A program made the translations under genes and the position numbers. Positions 22,130 through 34,699 of a stretch of DNA of 64,000 nt are shown here, one piece after another. The stretch is from Bagarius yarrelli (Eukaryota; Chordata; Actinopteri; Siluriformes; Sisoridae): contig VCAZ01000102.1 in the NCBI GenBank assembly GCA_005784505.1, forward strand, positions 434,001 to 498,000. Direction: 5' to 3'. The notes under the pieces are model-generated. The model did no database searches, had not been told where the DNA came from, and was given only the letters and a program-made list of their open reading frames with translations. The stretch's first letter is position 1, and each line of letters begins with the position of its first letter.

Positions 22130-23585
22130 CTGGCTATCCGAAACGTCTCAGTTGCGTATAGTAACCCTGGTCCACTGATGGAGGGAACAGAAAATTTTGG
22201 GTCAAGTGACGACACTAGGGGTCACGTTTTGAAAGCCAAAAATACCTATTTCAAAAAGGCCAATGAAATTCGAGGAGCAGAATTTGCATAGCCGGTCACG
22301 CCCCAGACTCGACACATGGAAATCGCATCCTTCAGGTCCACAGCCACAAGCCAATCCTAGAGTCTTATTCATGTTAGCATATGCCTGAGAGGGAACCTGT
22401 GAGGAACCTGCTCACACCCCGCCCCATTTCTTGGGTACAATGAAGTAGGGTCTGTAAAACCCCTGCTTCATCTCGACACGGAGACAGGCTCTGAACCTGG
22501 GTGGCCACCTAGCGAACTGAATTGCGTACTGAAACCTTAGCTACTGGGTTGCAGTGGACAGGCTGCCCCAAGCCTCCAGATTTCTTTCCAGCAGTTCCCG
22601 CAGATACACGATCGAAGTACCCTGGATAGGATTGTTGTGGCTGGCTGGGGAAAAAGTGGTTGGAGGATGAACATCCTTCCCGCTACATGACTTCCCCATG
22701 GAGCCTGCAGCTGGTGCCACTGATGGAATAGTAGTCAGTTCAGCTGAACCCCATGCATCGAGTGAGGCAAGCAGCTGGGCCCTGGGGGCTGGGCCGGCTG
22801 AACAGGAAAACCCTCGCTCAGGCCAGACCCAACTCCAGCAAAGTGACACCCAGACTGGCCGAGTGTACCATGCTGGCGGATTGACCGAGTGTACCATGCT
22901 GGCGGAATTTGCTCTTTCTGTGACCAGGTTCTGTGACCAGGTAGCTGTTGCCCCGTCTCCCCACCAGGGAACCAGCTTGTGTTTTCTCCCGGGTTGCTCG
23001 TGTCAGGAACACTTCAAAGCCTTGCAAGGGTTCTAAGCGCTCTGCCGACGGGCTGGTGTTGCCACCACCTGCAAGTGGCCAGTGGTTCTGGCCTAGCTTA
23101 CGGTCCCAAATGTCTTAGGGTGCAGCAGCCTTTGCAGGGGGTTGCCTTAGGGAGAAAGCAGACGGGGCCTGCCCGGCTGGAAGAACTAGAGTTTACCTTC
23201 CACCAGAGCAGGACGTGGGTTATCGCCTCCGTTTGCTTTTTCACCACGGAGAACTTTCTCTACAAAGGTGGCATTCTTGGACCACCTGAGTGAGCCTGTG
23301 CCGTGAACTTCATAGTCCAGAGGGCGTAGTCGGACACAGCTCCTCAAGGCCTGTGCCTGGTAAACCTGCAGGATGGCTATGGTGTGTAAAGCGGACATGC
23401 CTTGCAAGGGATTCTCAGTGGCGGCTGTCTGCGGGCACTGTGACAGCCTTCTTCAGCCTGGGGCATGTCCTAATACCCTCTCGCTGGTCCCCCCTCGTGG
23501 GAAGGGAGAGCCGAGAAGCCGGGACCTTGCCAAGAATGGCACATTTCACGATTTCGTCTGCATCTCGTGTACCTCCAGGTCAATT
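22130..23585 (-). mobile_element. DIRS-type retrotransposon, 3' part (Gag end, start of RT, terminal region)
   Basis: On the minus strand, sequence just left of 23585 reads LEVHEMQTKS and then MSALHTIAILQVYQAQALR (23407 downward), resembling the Gag of fish DIRS elements. The reverse transcriptase begins at about 22490 with MKQGFYRPYFIVPKK (22430-22470), followed by VDLKDA (about 22340), the motif A region. The copy then stops, and at 22135-22260 a terminal block (CGAAACGTCTCAGTTGCGTA, GTCAAGTGACGACACTAGGG) typical of fish DIRS ends appears, so most of RT, RNase H and recombinase is deleted. Several stops break Gag. The 5' part continues at 25640-26130 beyond an inserted LINE. Confidence 0.6.
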
Positions 23586-25640
23586 CAAGTCAAGTCACCT
23601 TTATTTATAAAGCGCTTTTAACAATCAGCATCTTTACAGAAATACATCAGAAACGACAATATTAAACATTGATTATAACAGTCAATTTGATTGATATCTA
23701 TAAATTTAGAGTCTCCAACTAAGCAAGCCAGAGGTGACGGCGGCAAGGAACCAAAACTCCATCGGTGACAGAATGAAGAAAAAACCTTAGTAGAACCAGG
23801 CTCAGTCGGGGGGTCATTTCTCCTCTGACCAGATAAACCAGTAGGTTATCAATGCTACAGCAAAGTTTCTGTGGTTTTGTGCAGATGGCCGTTTAGAAGA
23901 CAAGAGATCACTGAGAAACTGCCTTATTGCCTCCAAGTGATGGTAATGACGGTAAGCTTAGAGTAACAAAGAATAGACATATGTCAGCGTAGATGCAATT
24001 TGAGTTGTGATAAACAAATATATTATGTGTTATTGGTGGTGTTTCCCGGTTCCGGTTGACCTGACTATTGCAGCCTGACAATCATTTGGATTTGAATAGT
24101 AAAAATGTCTGTATTATATGTAAGCCAGGTTAAAGAGGTGTGTCTTTAATTTAGTTTTAAACTGACAGATTTGCAGTTGATTTTGTTATTCTAGGTATAA
24201 TCAAATTGCCTGAGTCCTGAGAGCACAGCGGATGTGAAGGACTATAATAGGTTAGGAGGTACCGAGGTGCTAAACCATTTAGGGCTTTATAAGTAATAAC
24301 AAGATTTTAAAATCTATTCGATATTTAATAGGGCGCCAGTGCAGTGTTGAAAGAACCAGGCTAATATGATCATATATTTTGGTTCTAGAAGAACTCTAGC
24401 TGCTGCGTATTGGAACAACTGGAGTTTGTTTATTAGGCATGCAGAACAACCACCCAGTAAAGCGTTACAATAGTCTAATCTTGAGGACATGAACGCATGA
24501 ACTAAAATTTCTGCATTTGACCTCGAGAGCATAATACGTCGAGAGGACGTAATTTAGATATATTTTTAATATGATAAAATGCATTTTTACAAATGCTGGA
24601 AATGTGGCTCTCAAAGAAAAGATCACTGTCAAAAAACATACCTAAGTTCCTAACTAACGATAAAGGGCTGACAGAGCAGTCATCAAGTGTTAGACAGTGA
24701 TTTCGATTATTAGAGGCAGAGGCTTTATTGAGGATAATTAACACCTCTGTTTTTTCAGGATTCAGCAATAAAAATTAAGAATTAGTTTCGTGTTTACTAA
24801 TAATATCTCACATGTTTAGCGTGAAAAGTAACAGTCCTATTATCCGATTTTTGCCACTAACCTCTTTCCAGATTTCTTCCTAGGCTTCCGAGTCTCCGAG
24901 CTTAGACGGAATAGGGTCTAACATACATGTTGTTGGTTTTAGATGATTTGATAAGTTTATAAAGTTCTTCCTCTCCTATAGTAACGAATGAGTGGAATTG
25001 TTCCTCAGGGGATCTATAGCGCACTATCTGATGCGATACTGCGGCTGTCTGCTGCATGTTCACAATTTTATCTCTAATAGTGTTGTTCTTAGAATTAAGT
25101 CATAAATTCATCACTGCTGTGCTGATGAGAAATGTCAACACATGTTGATGCTTTGTTATTAGTTAATTTAGCCACTGTATTCAATAAACACCTAGGGATA
25201 TGTTTGTTCTCTCCTCTAGAAGAGATGAAAAGTTATCAGATCTAGCAGTTATTTGCATTTCTGTAGGATAGGCTATTTTCCCGCCATGCATACAATATAG
25301 CTCTAGTGTAGTTTTTCTGAAGCTGCGCTCCACTTTTCGGGCTACTTTCTTTAAGGCGAGTGTGTGCGCATTATACCACGGTGCCAAACTATTTTTCTAT
25401 CTTTTTTAAGCGTAACTGAGCAACTGTAATTAAAGTACTAGAAAAGACAGTCTCCATATTTTCAGTTACATCATCGAGTTTTTCTGAGCTATTGGATATG
25501 CTGGAGAATTGGGATAAATCAGGAAGATTACTTACTTCTACTTTTGTGGTAGAAGTAATGGTTCTTACGTATTTGTAACATGTTTTAAAATTTATAGTTA
25601 TAGCTATATTAAGTTTGCACAGAGTTAGAAAATGATCAGA
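23586..25640 (-). mobile_element. L2-type LINE inserted inside the DIRS element
   Basis: The 3' tail (on the + strand AAGTCAAGTCACCTTTATTT, then AAAGCGCTTTTAACAATCAG) begins at about 23586. The minus-strand coding order follows: reverse transcriptase pieces MLSRSNAEILVHAFMSSRLD (24532-24470), with YCNALLGGC next to it, and MLNPEKTEVLIILNKASASN (24768-24700), with NHCLTLDDCSVSPLSLVRNL after it. Endonuclease and the 5' end are strongly decayed, and the right boundary is uncertain. The tail is closely similar to the copy at 44597-45140. Confidence 0.65.
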
Positions 25641-26130
25641 AATAACTGTAACTGAATAAGAAGTAACTGGGGCAGGTGCATCTTAGTATCGCGACTGGCG
25701 TCCATGAAGCAATTAGAGGGCGGAGGAAACCACTGCAACCCTGTGGCCTTGGCTGCCCAGGTTAGTATGGCTGCCTTCTCGGCATGTAGCTCTGACTGAC
25801 GCCTGCCCCCTGAAGGGGTCTGCTCAGCAGAGCTATTCGTCTTGAACTGCTCGAGCCCCCTCTCAGATGCAGCTATCACCATTGCATCGAATTTCCTCTC
25901 ATTCCTACAGTGACCTGACTGACATGCATGCTGCTAAGGTGGATTGGGAAGCCTGCAGGGACTGACCTGGCATGACCCCCGCTTCCCCTTGCTGTTCCCC
26001 AGCAAACCCCGCTTCAGCCTCATAGAGGCCGAGCGCAGTGAAAACTCCCAGCTGAGTATGCAGCGTGTTGATGGGAAAGCCTCGCAAGCGGGGCAAGACC
26101 CATCAACAAACGCTGTAGCTGCGTGAGCCA
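25640..26130 (-). mobile_element. DIRS-type retrotransposon, 5' Gag part
   Basis: Minus-strand frames read SCPACEAFPSTRCILSWEFS (26090-26030) with RSASMRLKRGLL next to it. KAAILTWAAKATGLQWFPPP lies at 25782-25720, and CFMDASRDTKMHLPQ near the junction at about 25680. This is the Gag pattern of DIRS elements in fish and joins, across the LINE, to LEVHE at 23570. Overlapping frames shift around 25900-26000. Confidence 0.55.
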
Positions 26131-26848
26131 AAATTGCCTACCTTGATTTTGTATCAAGAGCAAGGAAAAATTAGCAAGCATTAGTTTAATGTTTTTACCC
26201 AAAGCCTTAAATAAAACAGTGCTCTTTGTGCAAGCAAAGTGATTTTATATAAGAAACTGATATGGATAAAACCACCAAAATAAATGTTTAACTAAACATT
26301 TTAAATATTTAAAACTATTTTAAATGTCAAATAATATTCAGTTTTGTTACACCACACTTAAAATATTCACAATTTAAATTCAAATAGTTGTTAATTGTAA
26401 TTGTTATATTTCAAACTTCATACCTCAATAGTAAAATCTGTGTCATTTTTGACCCTGCACGACAACAGGTCTTATTAAAAAATGTAAGGGTTTTAACTCC
26501 ATTTAAATATATTTATATAATTTATATTTTTTTAAATGTAATTTTTCTTTTTTGTCTTATTTGTCTTTAATGTGCTGCTACACTGCATCTCTCAAGTTTG
26601 CATGGGGTAGTTGTTGACAAAGGCAGAGTCCAAATCGAGCACCAAATATTTTTCACCCAATGCTTTGTAACAGTGCGTTCTGATAGCCATGATACTGGTT
26701 CATTCACCATATGCATATAGAAAACAGTTATTTAAATTTCCTTTAATGTAATATAGAGCTATGTTAACGCCTAAACAAGTATTGTGGTTTGTGTGAATGT
26801 CTGTTAGCTGGCAGGGGAATGTATGTTAAATCATTAATCTTGCGTATT

Positions 26849-27420
26849 GTAAGGATTGTGTTTCTTGTTTTATGTTTCATGTTTATGCTTATGTTTCATG
26901 TTTTATGTTATATGTTTTATGTTTTATCTTATTTTGGTAATGTTTATCATGTTTATGTTTCATGTTTGTTTTTTATGATTCTTTTTTCATGTTTATATTG
27001 TGTTTATGTATTGAGTTTATTGTTTAGGTATTTGTTCCTGTTTTGTTCTTGTCATGTGATCCTTTTTCCTCATGTGCTACTTGTCATGTGTTGTGTTTCT
27101 ATTGATTTATCTTGTGTATTTTTAGCCCTTGTATTTCTCATTGTCACTTGTCATGGATTTTGGTTTGTCCCTGTACCATTGTTGTGAGTCTGTTTATGTC
27201 AAGCTATATCAAGCTAAGTCAAGTTATGTTTCTTCTAATCAAGTTAATGTTTGCTGTTTATATTTATGCTAAGTGTTCAAGTCAAGCTAAGCTAAGCTAA
27301 GTTGAGTCAAGTTAAGTTATTGTTTTGCCAAGAGTTTTCTTTTGTTGGTTTGTGACTGTGTAAAAAAAAATGCACCATTGGGTTCTAAAAATACTACTTG
27401 CTTCATTGGAGTTTATTACA
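26849..27420 (+). repeat. Gypsy-type LTR followed by a few internal bases
   Basis: The 572-bp segment starts TGTAAGG and ends TTATTACA. It shares its layout with the solo LTR at 13133-13656. Beyond its end, GAATTCACGACCAAAATATG (27421-27440) and AACCCAGCAG resemble the leader and first Gag codons of fish Gypsy elements (an ATGGACCCAGCAG-like start with substitutions). The similarity fades by about 27480, so the internal region is truncated. Direct TCAAGCTAAG repeats lie within it at 27195-27310. Confidence 0.5.
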
Positions 27421-27480
27421 GAATTCACGACCAAAATATGAACCCAGCAGTTAGCTGTTTGCTTACTCAGCTCAGTGGAG

Positions 27481-30400
27481 TTCATTAAACATAGAGCATA
27501 ACTATTTATTATTTTTCAATGTTTCAATGTTACATATACTTTTAAATAGTATGTGGGGTTTTATGCCTTTCTTATTTTGTATTTTTGTATTTTATAATTT
27601 TGTGTCTGTACCCTACGCCAAGCCAAATTCCTCATGCTGTAAAGTGCCCTTTACTGTACTGTGGCAATAAAGCTTTTTTTATTCTGTTTGTGAACTACGA
27701 CTTACTTTGACACTGCGAGGCAGTGGCAATGTAAACACCCTTATCTTCTGGGACTGGCTTTATCATTACCTAACTGCCAGATAATATGGTTAAACTTTTA
27801 CAAAAAGAGTTGACCAGAGAGAACACACATCCCAAACTGTGTTAGCTGCATAAAAACACTCAGTAATATCGTGAACAGGCCTTCCTAACTCCCCACCCTT
27901 TCAACCACATACATACAAAAAAACACACACCTTAGCTTAGTCAGAGAGTTGCAGTTTTTTTCAGTCACTTTGGTGCATTCCTCAGATCAGTAATTAAATT
28001 CCTAAAAGTGACTGTTCAACCTCCACATCATCTAGTCACTTCATAAAAAGCAATTTCACAAGTTGCTTTCACAAGTTGCTTTGGTGCATTCATGCAATTT
28101 ATTATGTATATTGTCTCCATTATCTGTTACTAATGTCATGTTTCCCAAAATGTGATGTATAGTTCTTTGTGTGAAAGTCTTTCCTCTTAAAACGTCTAGT
28201 TATTAGATCACTGTAAGTCAATAAAACTTAAATGGTTAATCTAGTTGTCATAAACTGTCAGGAGTATTTTTCGACATATTTCTAATTAGTCTTTTTCTAA
28301 ATTTGCCATATATTGTACAGTTGAATCTTAATTTTGTAGATCAACCAATAATAAACCAGCTCTCTGAAACAGCTCAAAGGTGCATCCCATGAACCTTCAA
28401 TTCAAGCATACGTAGACTGAGGGAAGTCAAAGGGTGCAGCCAAATATTGGGAAATCGATGGTATCCTCAATAATTTCAACATTTTGTAGAGAATACAAAT
28501 AAGTCAGCCAATGTGCAGTGTGCTGTTACACTGTACTTGCTGTAATGATTCATAATACAGTATTTTGCAAATTGAGAATCTGTGGCCCGACAGACTGTCA
28601 CATCTGGAGGGGTAGAGAGACTGCTCTGCAATTCCTAAAAAAGAAATGCATGCAAACGCAAAGTTCTGCCTAAGGGGTGTTTTCTGTGTTTTTATTTCTA
28701 ATTTTGTTCTTTTGCCTTTATATCCATATTTATTTTTCTTTTTGATACCACAGTGATATGGTAATGCATTTTTTGTAAGACAGTAACAGTGTATTTGTGA
28801 ATCCCTTCCATTCTCTTTTAATCAATATCCCACATACAGTAATGTGTAAAATCGTACTTTTGAAATTGATATATAGCAAAAATTGAAACTGCAGCCTTCT
28901 GCTTTTCAATACAGTTAATGTCATCCAAACTGTTGTTATAGTTTACATCAGGTAGTACAAAGAGAGTGCAGTTATATTTACAACATGTCTAAGCATTTGG
29001 ACTATCTTGTTTGTGAACAATGACACAAGGACTATTTATTCTTATGGCACTGACATATTCAATGACATAAATACTTACTTTTGAAAGATGAACTAAACAG
29101 TTTATCCATTGTGTGATGCTGTTTGCATGAATAGTTTTGAGAAATGGACATACTTCTTTGCAAGTATTAAGTATGATTTGAGAACAGAACCTAACCGACT
29201 GGGAAAAACTGTTACATTATGGCATTTGTTTGCCATTTTAAGTAGCAGTTAAAGAAGACAATAGTCACACTTACACATTTATGTCACATTTGCTGTAAAT
29301 AAGACATAGGAAAAAGCATAATCCCTGAACACAGAATTTAGCAAATCTTTATGCATTCATGTGTGTTGAGTTTCAACTGGCTTAGCAATGTGTACTCTTC
29401 TTTAAGGAGAATTTACAAACATTATAAAACTGCAGATGTTGAGATAGCCCTAAGAGATTTCTTTATTTTCCCAAGTGGCTATTTGGCAGTGTTTGACAGT
29501 AACTCAACTAATATTTTTGGCTATTTTAAAGTTTCCAGATCTTTTGTACCAATTAAGTGCAACTGCGACTCTCCTGAGTGTAAATGCTGTTTCTATTGCA
29601 AAGTTGATATATGAACTGACCCAGTAGGTAGATGTGAATAGGGGGGATAAAAGCTTTAAATATTACAAAAATGCAGCTGTTCAACTTAACTATACTGACC
29701 TGTCTTTCAGTTCAGTCCAGCTAAAATAAAGCTTCAGTTTCATTTTTTTTATTTTAACATTCTTCTGCAACTATTACATCTATTACAATACAATTATAAA
29801 AACATAATTGAAACAAAGATATTGTAGCAGCTGTACTGTAATTTAAACTATAATATATATATATGCCAGAGTGGCCAGTGGTAGTGTTTTATTGTCAGAT
29901 GCGGTGGTTCACAATGATAATAGAACAGTAGGACTGAACTTTTAAATCATTTACTGCCTCTAGTAATGTCCCCACACCCACTGGCCCCAAAAAAGATGGA
30001 GTGCAAACAAACTCTTACATTGAAGGTGATAATGTACTATTACTGCTAGCTAAAATATTTAAATTGTTAATATTAAAGTCAAATGCTAAGGGATGCAATA
30101 AATGTACCCTGAATCTGTGAATTTGAGTTCAATACGGGTTTGTGATCGGTACTTAAATAATGAAGATAATAATCGAAACGATTAAGCCAATTACTGTATA
30201 TTAATTAAATTCTGAGATGAATTCCGTGCTAGGTTAAAAACAACAACAAACTAGTGGAGTTTGTGACTGTTAGATGCAGACCATTTCAATTACCATGGGA
30301 ATTCACTACTGTTTTCATGGTCAGAGTAAACATTCCACCCAGCAGTAATGCTAAGGAGGTGCTTTATGTAGTTCATGTGGCTATTAGCGATCTGCACAAT

Positions 30401-30539
30401 GCAACCCACTGACGGACTGTTTATCATCGCTGAGCAGTTCATTATGCAGTCTCCATTATGCTAATTCCAGTATACAGACTAATCGTTAGATGCTACATAA
30501 GCAGGTGAGAAGCTGGCCAACAGGAGTGCACTGACTGGC
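27481..30539. other. About 3 kb of AT-rich intergenic sequence, no gene seen
   Basis: A LINE-3'-end-like GTGGCAATAAAGC lies at 27660-27673. The frames at 28730-28924 and 29351-29614 show no known domain, splice context or promoter, and I regard them as chance. Confidence 0.5.
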
Positions 30540-31700
30540 AGATGTTTAGGGTGGCTGCAACCAATGGCCGGTCTGTTAACCTGGAGAAGTACAGAACATC
30601 TGTGATTAGCTACATCAGCAAGTGCACTGATGACGTTACTGTTTTTAAAACCATCAAAACACGCTGCTGAAGTCCAGGGACTCCGCCTTCAGGGCAAGGG
30701 CCAAACTGTCTAGAGCCATTAGAGAGTCAAAGCATGCATACGCCAAGAGAATCCACGGCCACTTCCAGGACAGCGGAAACACTTGACACATGTGGCAGGT
30801 ATCCAGACGATCCAACTGAAAATTCACCTGCTTGTGACAGTGACGGTTCCTTCCCTGATGCACCGAACGACTTTTACAGCTGGTTTGAGGTGCAATACAA
30901 TGTGGCTGCGAGAAAGTCACTTAGTCTGGATTGGTGCAGTATCTCCAGCACCACCACAATGAGCACTGGGGCCCCGCAAGTGTGCTTACCCCACTGCTGT
31001 TCACACTGCTAACTTATGACTGTGTAGCAATACACAGCTTAAATCACATGATTAAGTTCGCCGATGACACGACCTTAGTGGGTCTCATCAGCAGGAACAA
31101 CGAATCAGCATACAGAGAGGAGTTGCAACAGCTAATAGCCTGGTGTAAAGCCAACAACCTGTCTCTGAACGTCGGCAACACTAAGGAAATAGTTGTTGAC
31201 TTTAAAAGAGCAAAGAGCGACCATTTACTGCTGAACATTGACAGATCCTCTGTAGAGATCGTCAAGAGCACCAAATTCCTTAGTGTTCACCTGCCAGAGA
31301 ACCTCACCTTGTCACTCAACACCAGTTCTATCAGCAAAAAAGCACAGCATCGCCTCTATTTCCTGCGAAGGCTAAGAGAAAGCCCATCTTCCACCTCCCA
31401 TTCTGACCATGTTCTACAGAGGGACCATTGAGAGCATTCTGAGCAGCTGCATCACTGCACTGTTTCGAGACTCAAGACTCTGCAGAGGATAGTGAACAGC
31501 TGAGAAGATCATCTGAGTCTCTCTTCCCTCTATAATGGATATTTACACTACACGCTGCATCCGCAAAGCCAAGAGCATTATGGATGACCACACACACACC
31601 TCACATCTGGAAAAAGGCACTATAGCGTTTGACCCCTCACAATCCAAATGTTTAACAGTTTCTTCTCTCCATCAGGCTCCTCACCACACTAAACTGAACT
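30540..31700 (+). mobile_element. Rex1/CR1-like LINE fragment, reverse transcriptase region
   Basis: Upstream text reads GRSVNLEKYRTSVISYISKC (30570-30625), the segment before the RT. The RT follows with GAP(Q)VCLTPLLFTLLTYDCV and MIKFADDTTLVGLISRNNES (31049-31105), which contains the catalytic FADD box. Next come LNVGNTKEIVVDFKRAKSDH (31168-31225) and KKAQHRLYFLRRLRES (31340-31385). Frames change around 30990 and after 31430. The clade assignment (jockey superfamily, Rex1-like) is from memory. Confidence 0.65.
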
Positions 31701-31704
31701 AGCT

Positions 31705-31930
31705 CAACCGACACACACACGTCTGGTTAGCTATCCTTGTGGGGACTCTCCATAGGTGTAATGATTTTTATACTGTACAAACTGTATTTTCTATCCTCTA
31801 ACCGGAAACTTTCTGAACAGAAGCTTTTGTACCTAAATTTTGGTCCCCACCGTGTCCCCACCGTTTAAGTACGTCCCCACAAGAATGTATAAACCCGTAC
31901 ACACACTCACTCAAACTTACTCAAACTCAC
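31705..31930. repeat. Dispersed fish repeat inserted in the LINE 3' region
   Basis: The stretch ACACACACGTCTGGTTAGCT, then TATCCTTGTGGGGACTCTCC, ATAGGTGTAATGATTTTTATACTG, GTCCCCACCGT and CCCACAAGAATGTATAAAC looks like a familiar non-coding repeat family of teleosts. It interrupts a LINE-like 3' segment. No coding content. Confidence 0.35.
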
Positions 31931-32269
31931 TCATCACAAATCGATGTTTACAGCACCAGGTAAACACGAAAATACATTTTGAACACTTTAAATGCTATTT
32001 GCCCAATAATCTTGCTGCTTACTTGAACATCTCTTTGTGTATTTGCACCTTTTTTATATAATCTGGTTGGTGCTATTTAATTTAATGTACTGTACAGTGT
32101 TTTGTTTTGTTCTGTATTGTTTCTTTTTGCACTGTCTAGAGTAATGTTTGTATTGTTTGCCTGTCTGCTTTGCACTGTTTGTGACTGTGACATCAGGTTG
32201 CAAAATTGCCCTACTTTTTCTTCTTCTCCATCTACACGTCTGCAGGAGGTTACAAAGGGCCCACTATAC

Positions 32270-33480
32270 CCTTAAGATGAATTGTGGTCGTTTGTCTAAC
32301 ACAATATCCTCAGGAAGGCAAAAGTATTGCATTGAGAATGAGGAACATAGGTAAGGTCCAGTGGACACCCCAGCAGAGTATAAGTGGGAGCATTAGCTGA
32401 GGAGATCTCTACAGTCTGTGACCATTGGATTGACAGAGACTTGGGCCTTCCTTAAAGTGGCTTTACAACAGATCTAACATTCTTGATGAAAATATGAGAA
32501 GTTGGGGAAGCTCATGAAGTATTGTTCCTTAATGATGTTAGGAACCGACCAGTTCAGAAATTCCTCTTCCTTCCCCTTAATGCCTTGTTCATTGATAATA
32601 TAACCAAGGAATTGCACCAAGGACTGAGGGAAGGAACAATTCTTAGCTTTCAGGAAGAGGTTGTGGTCTCTCAGGTACTAGAGACTTGGAATGTCAAATG
32701 TAGCCTTGTTGTAATGCCCCCTTAATATGTTTCTTCATGGCCCTTTATTTAGTTTATATAGAGTGGGTATATCCTTTCACTGGACACAGACTCACATGGT
32801 TGAAGGTCAATTGTTCAACAGATTTTGACTGACAGAGGAATTTTGGATTCACCATGGTCCGTTGGGGGGGGGACACAAATGAAACATGTAGAAATAGCAT
32901 GTATTACAGCTCCACAGTACAAACAGAGACCCTGGGTCAGTCTTCCATTCAGCTAAAGGAAGTCTGGTGTTGCCTAGGTGGATGTATATGGTTCTGGAGT
33001 GCTTGCCGACTTGGCTCAACTGGTTGAAGGTAGTCAGGCAGTCTTGGGTCGTGCTTTCGGGACAGAAGACATGACTAAAGGGGGCGTATCAGAATGATAT
33101 ATTCAATTGGCACTCCACTTCAGGATCTCTCCACATTCAGGGGATCTCCAGTTGATCCTGATTAAGCCAAGGGCAACCCAGAATGGGATGTAGAGTGCTC
33201 CAGAACCAGAAAATTTAACTCCTCGCAATGACAGATTCCAACTTGGATATGGAAGACCCACTTGGTGTTTGATGATGTGCTGATTTTTTTCCAAACTATT
33301 GTGCTTGGTATGTGTCGAGATATATTACCTCTTGAGGTTGAGTCTGGCTGCAAATGAATTTGATCGGCAGAAGGATTTTGGATATGAAAAATGTCCAGTG
33401 TTTGTACAGCAGGACCAGCTTGATTCTGGAGTGTTTCTGCCCACTGAAGCACTTACCCAGTTAGCAGGGTGATGATGAAT
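32270..33480 (-). mobile_element. Ty3/Gypsy retrotransposon pol fragment
   Basis: Minus-strand text near 33300-33170 reads KWVFHIQVGICHCEELNFLV followed by EHSTSHSGLPLA, the C-terminal side of the protease region with its CHCEELNFLVL block. Further on (about 32700-32570) comes a YLRDHNLFLKAKNCSF-like segment and FLGYIINE, the RT end typical of Ty3/Gypsy. Between them, RT sequence is decayed and a poly-G tract interrupts it at 32862-32870. No complete frame remains. Confidence 0.55.
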
Positions 33481-33489
33481 ACAATCTTT

Positions 33490-34690
33490 ACCTAATCGGT
33501 AATGATGCTGTGCATCTCAAGAGCCAGTTATCATTGAAGCAGAAACCCGTTGAAATTTTGCTAGCAGAGAAGCAGCGATGTTCCTGGTGGATGCGTATAA
33601 TAGGTGTACTGAATGCTCGTTTGGGAGCGGTTCACAATTAACATGATCCAGAAACACAGCATCTTCTCTGGGCGAAAGATCATGTAACATGGCAAAGCGT
33701 AAAAAAAACTGTCCTGTGGTCAGGACATATTAAAATTTGACGTTCTTTTTATCAACCATGGGCAATGCGTCCTCCAGACCAAAGAGGAGAAGGGACTTCT
33801 GGCTTGTTATCAAACCAAAAAAGCAGTTTTTTGGTTTGATAACAACATCTTAACAGTATGCACAACAGCTTAATCTTTTTGATAACCCTGTTTTTTTACA
33901 TTACTACTATATCCAATTTAAAATACTACATCCAGTTTAGAATACTTTATTTTAAGTTTGGTGCTTCACAATATTTTCTCTTTATCTGTATTTTCCCTTA
34001 TATATATGCTACCTCTTGATACACTTCTTTTTAAAGATGTTGTTAGCTTTCAGTGTGATGTTAATGAGAGTTTTATATTTTAGCAAAGCCAACTGAGAGG
34101 CACCAGTGTAATAAGATTGCATAATGTGTTAAGAACATTAGACAGCGGATGCTTACTGACTTCATTTTGGTTAATTTTGACAAGACAAAGGTGTTTGTAT
34201 TATGACCCCATACAGCCAGAAGAACTATAGGCATTCTGATTACAGAAGAACTCTGTACAGTCATTCCGTTTCACAAGTGCAGCAGTAAAATACTTTGGTT
34301 TTGATTTGAAGACAAAGTCATCAAGCCCATTTTATCGACATTTATCGACTAGGATTATAAAATACTACAGCTGACCCATAAAGCATTGATGGCATTGATG
34401 GATTCAAAGTATTGAAGCATGTCTGAAGGATTTATAAGCATAGAGTGCTTCGGTGAACTGTGATGACATTATTAAGGCTGTCTGCTTTATGTTTTACCTG
34501 TGTTACCTTCTGTCTCTCATAGTCGTTCTGTCATAGCTAGTCTTGCCGAGGTCTCCATCTGGACTTTGGAAATAATAATAAGAAAATATAAAAATATAAT
34601 TCATGGCTGTAGGCTACCTAAAAAACATTTAACATATTAAATAACTAATTAAATAATTCTGGTCTTATATCACCATTAACTTTGTCACAG
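33490..34690. other. Intergenic sequence, possibly more of the Gypsy element at its left
   Basis: The stretch 33490-33780 has a base composition like the neighbouring Gypsy fragment, and may be its Gag side, but no motif was recognised. From 33800 rightward only AT-rich sequence is seen. Confidence 0.35.
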
Positions 34691-34699
34691 ATCTCACAG

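Noticed and set aside
22541..23621. Several overlapping 70-118-codon frames on both strands
   Set aside because: GC-rich DIRS Gag sequence read in various frames; the + strand frames are shadows and none is an independent gene.
26789..27187. 132-codon hydrophobic + strand frame resembling a multi-pass membrane protein
   Set aside because: It lies in the T-rich Gypsy-type LTR; repeated TTTATGTTT phrases give Phe/Leu/Met by composition.
29351..29614. 87-codon + strand frame with a Cys-rich end (CNCDSPECKCCFYC)
   Set aside because: The Cys cluster looked like a small metal-binding motif, but there is no splice, promoter or family support, and the flanks are featureless.
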